DNA of 7,087 nt from Pseudomonadota bacterium (GTDB taxonomy: Bacteria > Pseudomonadota > Gammaproteobacteria > Burkholderiales > Burkholderiaceae_D): assembly GCA_023420795.1 (NCBI GenBank), contig JAEZVM010000189.1:1-7087 (forward strand). The letters run 5' to 3'. Within the stretch, counting starts at the first letter, position 1. The number at the start of each line of letters is the position of its first letter. The position numbers and the translations under genes were made by a program. Under the pieces are notes generated by a model, which was not told where the DNA came from, did not search any database, and saw only the letters and a program-made list of their open reading frames with translations. Shown piece by piece: positions 5,786-7,087 of this stretch.

Positions 5786-5873
5786 GCTGTCATCCCGAAC
5801 GGATGTGAGGGATCTCACCTATTCATGCCCGCTGATGCATAAGATCCCTCACCTCCGTTCGGGATGGCACAGC
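5786..5873. repeat. Near-perfect intergenic palindromic repeat (copy 3 of 3)
   Basis: The arms at 5786-5815 and 5842-5873 pair along about 30 bases with one mismatch and a 2-base bulge, leaving a 26-base loop. The ends (GCTGTCATCCCGAACGG and CCGTTCGGGATGGCACAGC) and the inner GAGGGATCT / AGATCCCTC match the pattern of the other two copies. It fills the gap between the convergent transglycosylase and peptidase genes, 12 bases after the former's stop. It probably forms a strong hairpin that protects or ends transcripts from both sides. No T-tract follows. Confidence 0.88.
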
Positions 5874-5891
5874 GGGGTGTTGCGTGCAGTT

Positions 5892-7087
5892 TCAGCGCAC
5901 GCTTTGCACCTTGACCGTTTTCACTGAAGCTGGCCACACGCCGCGTTCGAGCGCGCGGCTGCCGTCGAACACCAGCCAGCTCTGTGAACCGTAATGCGGC
6001 AGCGGGCGCAGCAGCGCGCGCAATGCATCGGCATCCTGCGCCGATACCACCGCGACCGGCGGGCCATTCTCGTGCTGGATCGTCCATACCTGTGCGCTAC
6101 CGCGTGACAGTTGCTCCGGCCGGAGCGGCAGTTTGGCACGCGCCAGTGCCGCGTCCACATCCGCATGCAGGCCGGCCAGCAGTACCGGTTCCTTGCCACG
6201 GCCGATATCCGCGAGCGGGATGTTTTGCGCCGGTGCTTCGAACAATCGCTGCGAAAGCGCCTGCGCAGCCTCGTGGACTTCTGCTGCGTGCGACGCAATC
6301 ACCAGCCGCGGCGCGCGGGCGACGATCCACTGGCGCAGGATGGGAGGCAATTCCTCTTGCTGCAGCACGCGCCAGATGCGCAAGTCAGGATCGATGCGCA
6401 CGCCTTGCGGCATCGCGTCCAGTTCCAGCATTACTGCTTCATTGGTGCGCGAAATGTCGATGCGACGCATTTCGGAACGATCGGCATAAGCGATCTCGAC
6501 CGGAAGCTTTAGCGCATACGGCGGCGCGCTCTGCTTCACCGCGAGCGTCAGGCGGGTTTTTCCCGCTGCTGCTTTCGCAGTCGCTGATGTGATCGTCACG
6601 TCCGGCGCGCCGGCGCGATTCAGCCACTGGTCGAAGAAGGTTTCCAGCGAGCGGCCATGCGCTTGTTCAAATGCGCGCTGCAGGTCACTCCACGATGCGG
6701 CGCTGAATCGGCGCTTTTCCCAAAATGCTCGTATGCCGCGCGAGAACGCTTCCTCGCCGATCTCGTCGCGCAGCATCACGAACAGCATCGCCGCCTTGCC
6801 ATAGCCGGTCGCGGCGGCTGCGCCGTGCGTGCGCGAGCGAAATGCGGCGATCGGCTTCGCCTCTCCCGCGGGCACAGCGGCGAAGTCGCGCAGCCAGCCG
6901 AGCCGCATCGCCTGCGCCGCGTCGACGGAGTCGCGTTCCTTGTATGCATAGTCGGCCATGAAGGTGGTCAGGCCTTCGGACCAGTTGCCCTTCGTGTAGT
7001 CCACGTACACGCCGTTGCCCCACCAGTTGTGCAGCACTTCATGACCGAGCGAGGTGGCGCGAATGAACGGCAGCTTCAGCACGTCCG
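5892..7087 (-). CDS. M1-type (gluzincin) metallopeptidase, C-terminal part (5' end outside window)
   Basis: The frame is open from the right edge to a TGA at 5892-5894, giving about 397 residues of the C-terminal part of a zinc peptidase. The zinc site HEVLHNWWGN is the M1 aminopeptidase HEXXH followed by the usual N-W-x-G-N. The third ligand is the Glu in NWSEGLT, 17 residues after the second His, one fewer than the 18 of classical M1 enzymes. A Tyr in ATGYGKAAMLF, 58 residues after that Glu, fits the catalytic Tyr of M1 enzymes. A helical domain (KRRFSAASWSDLQRAFEQ, FFDQWLNRAGAPDV) and a beta-rich domain follow. A final domain of about 150 residues has no family I recognise. The GAMEN-like exopeptidase motif and any signal peptide would be upstream, outside the window. 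Aminopeptidase activity is therefore likely but not shown. Confidence 0.88.
   Translation of the reverse strand, partial: DVLKLPFIRATSLGHEVLHNWWGNGVYVDYTKGNWSEGLTTFMADYAYKERDSVDAAQAMRLGWLRDFAAVPAGEAKPIAAFRSRTHGAAAATGYGKAAMLFVMLRDEIGEEAFSRGIRAFWEKRRFSAASWSDLQRAFEQAHGRSLETFFDQWLNRAGAPDVTITSATAKAAAGKTRLTLAVKQSAPPYALKLPVEIAYADRSEMRRIDISRTNEAVMLELDAMPQGVRIDPDLRIWRVLQQEELPPILRQWIVARAPRLVIASHAAEVHEAAQALSQRLFEAPAQNIPLADIGRGKEPVLLAGLHADVDAALARAKLPLRPEQLSRGSAQVWTIQHENGPPVAVVSAQDADALRALLRPLPHYGSQSWLVFDGSRALERGVWPASVKTVKVQSVR

Noticed and set aside
1..7087. CRISPR array, tRNA or rRNA genes, insertion sequence or phage attachment site
   Set aside because: I saw no regularly spaced direct repeats, tRNA-like cloverleaf, rRNA signature, transposase or integrase. 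The only repeats are the three dispersed palindromes.

Overview
The window is a GC-rich (about 60% by eye) piece of a Gram-negative chromosome. The protein styles (PrkB-type phosphoribulokinase, Upp with an ATGNSA loop, OM-type lipoprotein transglycosylase) suggest a proteobacterium, most likely a betaproteobacterium of the Burkholderiales. That placement is inference from protein character, not from a marker gene. Nothing looks like a phage, plasmid or insertion sequence; this is ordinary chromosome with short, unrelated transcription units.

Layout, left to right: the 3' three quarters of a phosphoribulokinase gene (+, cut by the window edge); a 297-base gap with a degraded palindromic repeat and a good sigma70-like promoter; a large soluble hybrid histidine kinase (+, PAS-HisKA-HATPase-REC-REC-HPt); a convergent gap with a second palindromic repeat; a two-gene unit on the minus strand, upp (uracil phosphoribosyltransferase) followed 30 bases later by a 4HBT-type acyl-CoA thioesterase; a 443-base divergent region; a lipoprotein lytic transglycosylase (+); a convergent gap with a third, almost perfect palindromic repeat; and the 3' part of an M1-type metallopeptidase gene (-, cut by the right edge).

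The most interesting item is in the divergent region. Bases 4817-4900 match the class I cyclic di-GMP riboswitch (GEMM-I) at every landmark I can check: the GCAAACC segment, the GAAA tetraloop hairpin, the GGGACGCAAAGC core, the CTAAGG / TATGAC receptor region, and a closing P1 stem. The three ligand-contacting positions are G4826, A4853 and C4894, the c-di-GMP rather than the cGAMP configuration. It lies on the same strand as the transglycosylase, with about 140 bases of structured leader in between. The sequence therefore predicts direct c-di-GMP control of a peptidoglycan-cleaving outer-membrane lipoprotein. A perfect 9-bp inverted repeat just upstream may add transcriptional control.

Other points of note: the kinase's HPt domain keeps its histidine but has lost the usual Lys-Gly that follows it; the M1-type peptidase has 17 rather than 18 residues between HEXXH and the third zinc ligand; and three copies of one palindromic repeat family occupy three of the intergenic gaps.
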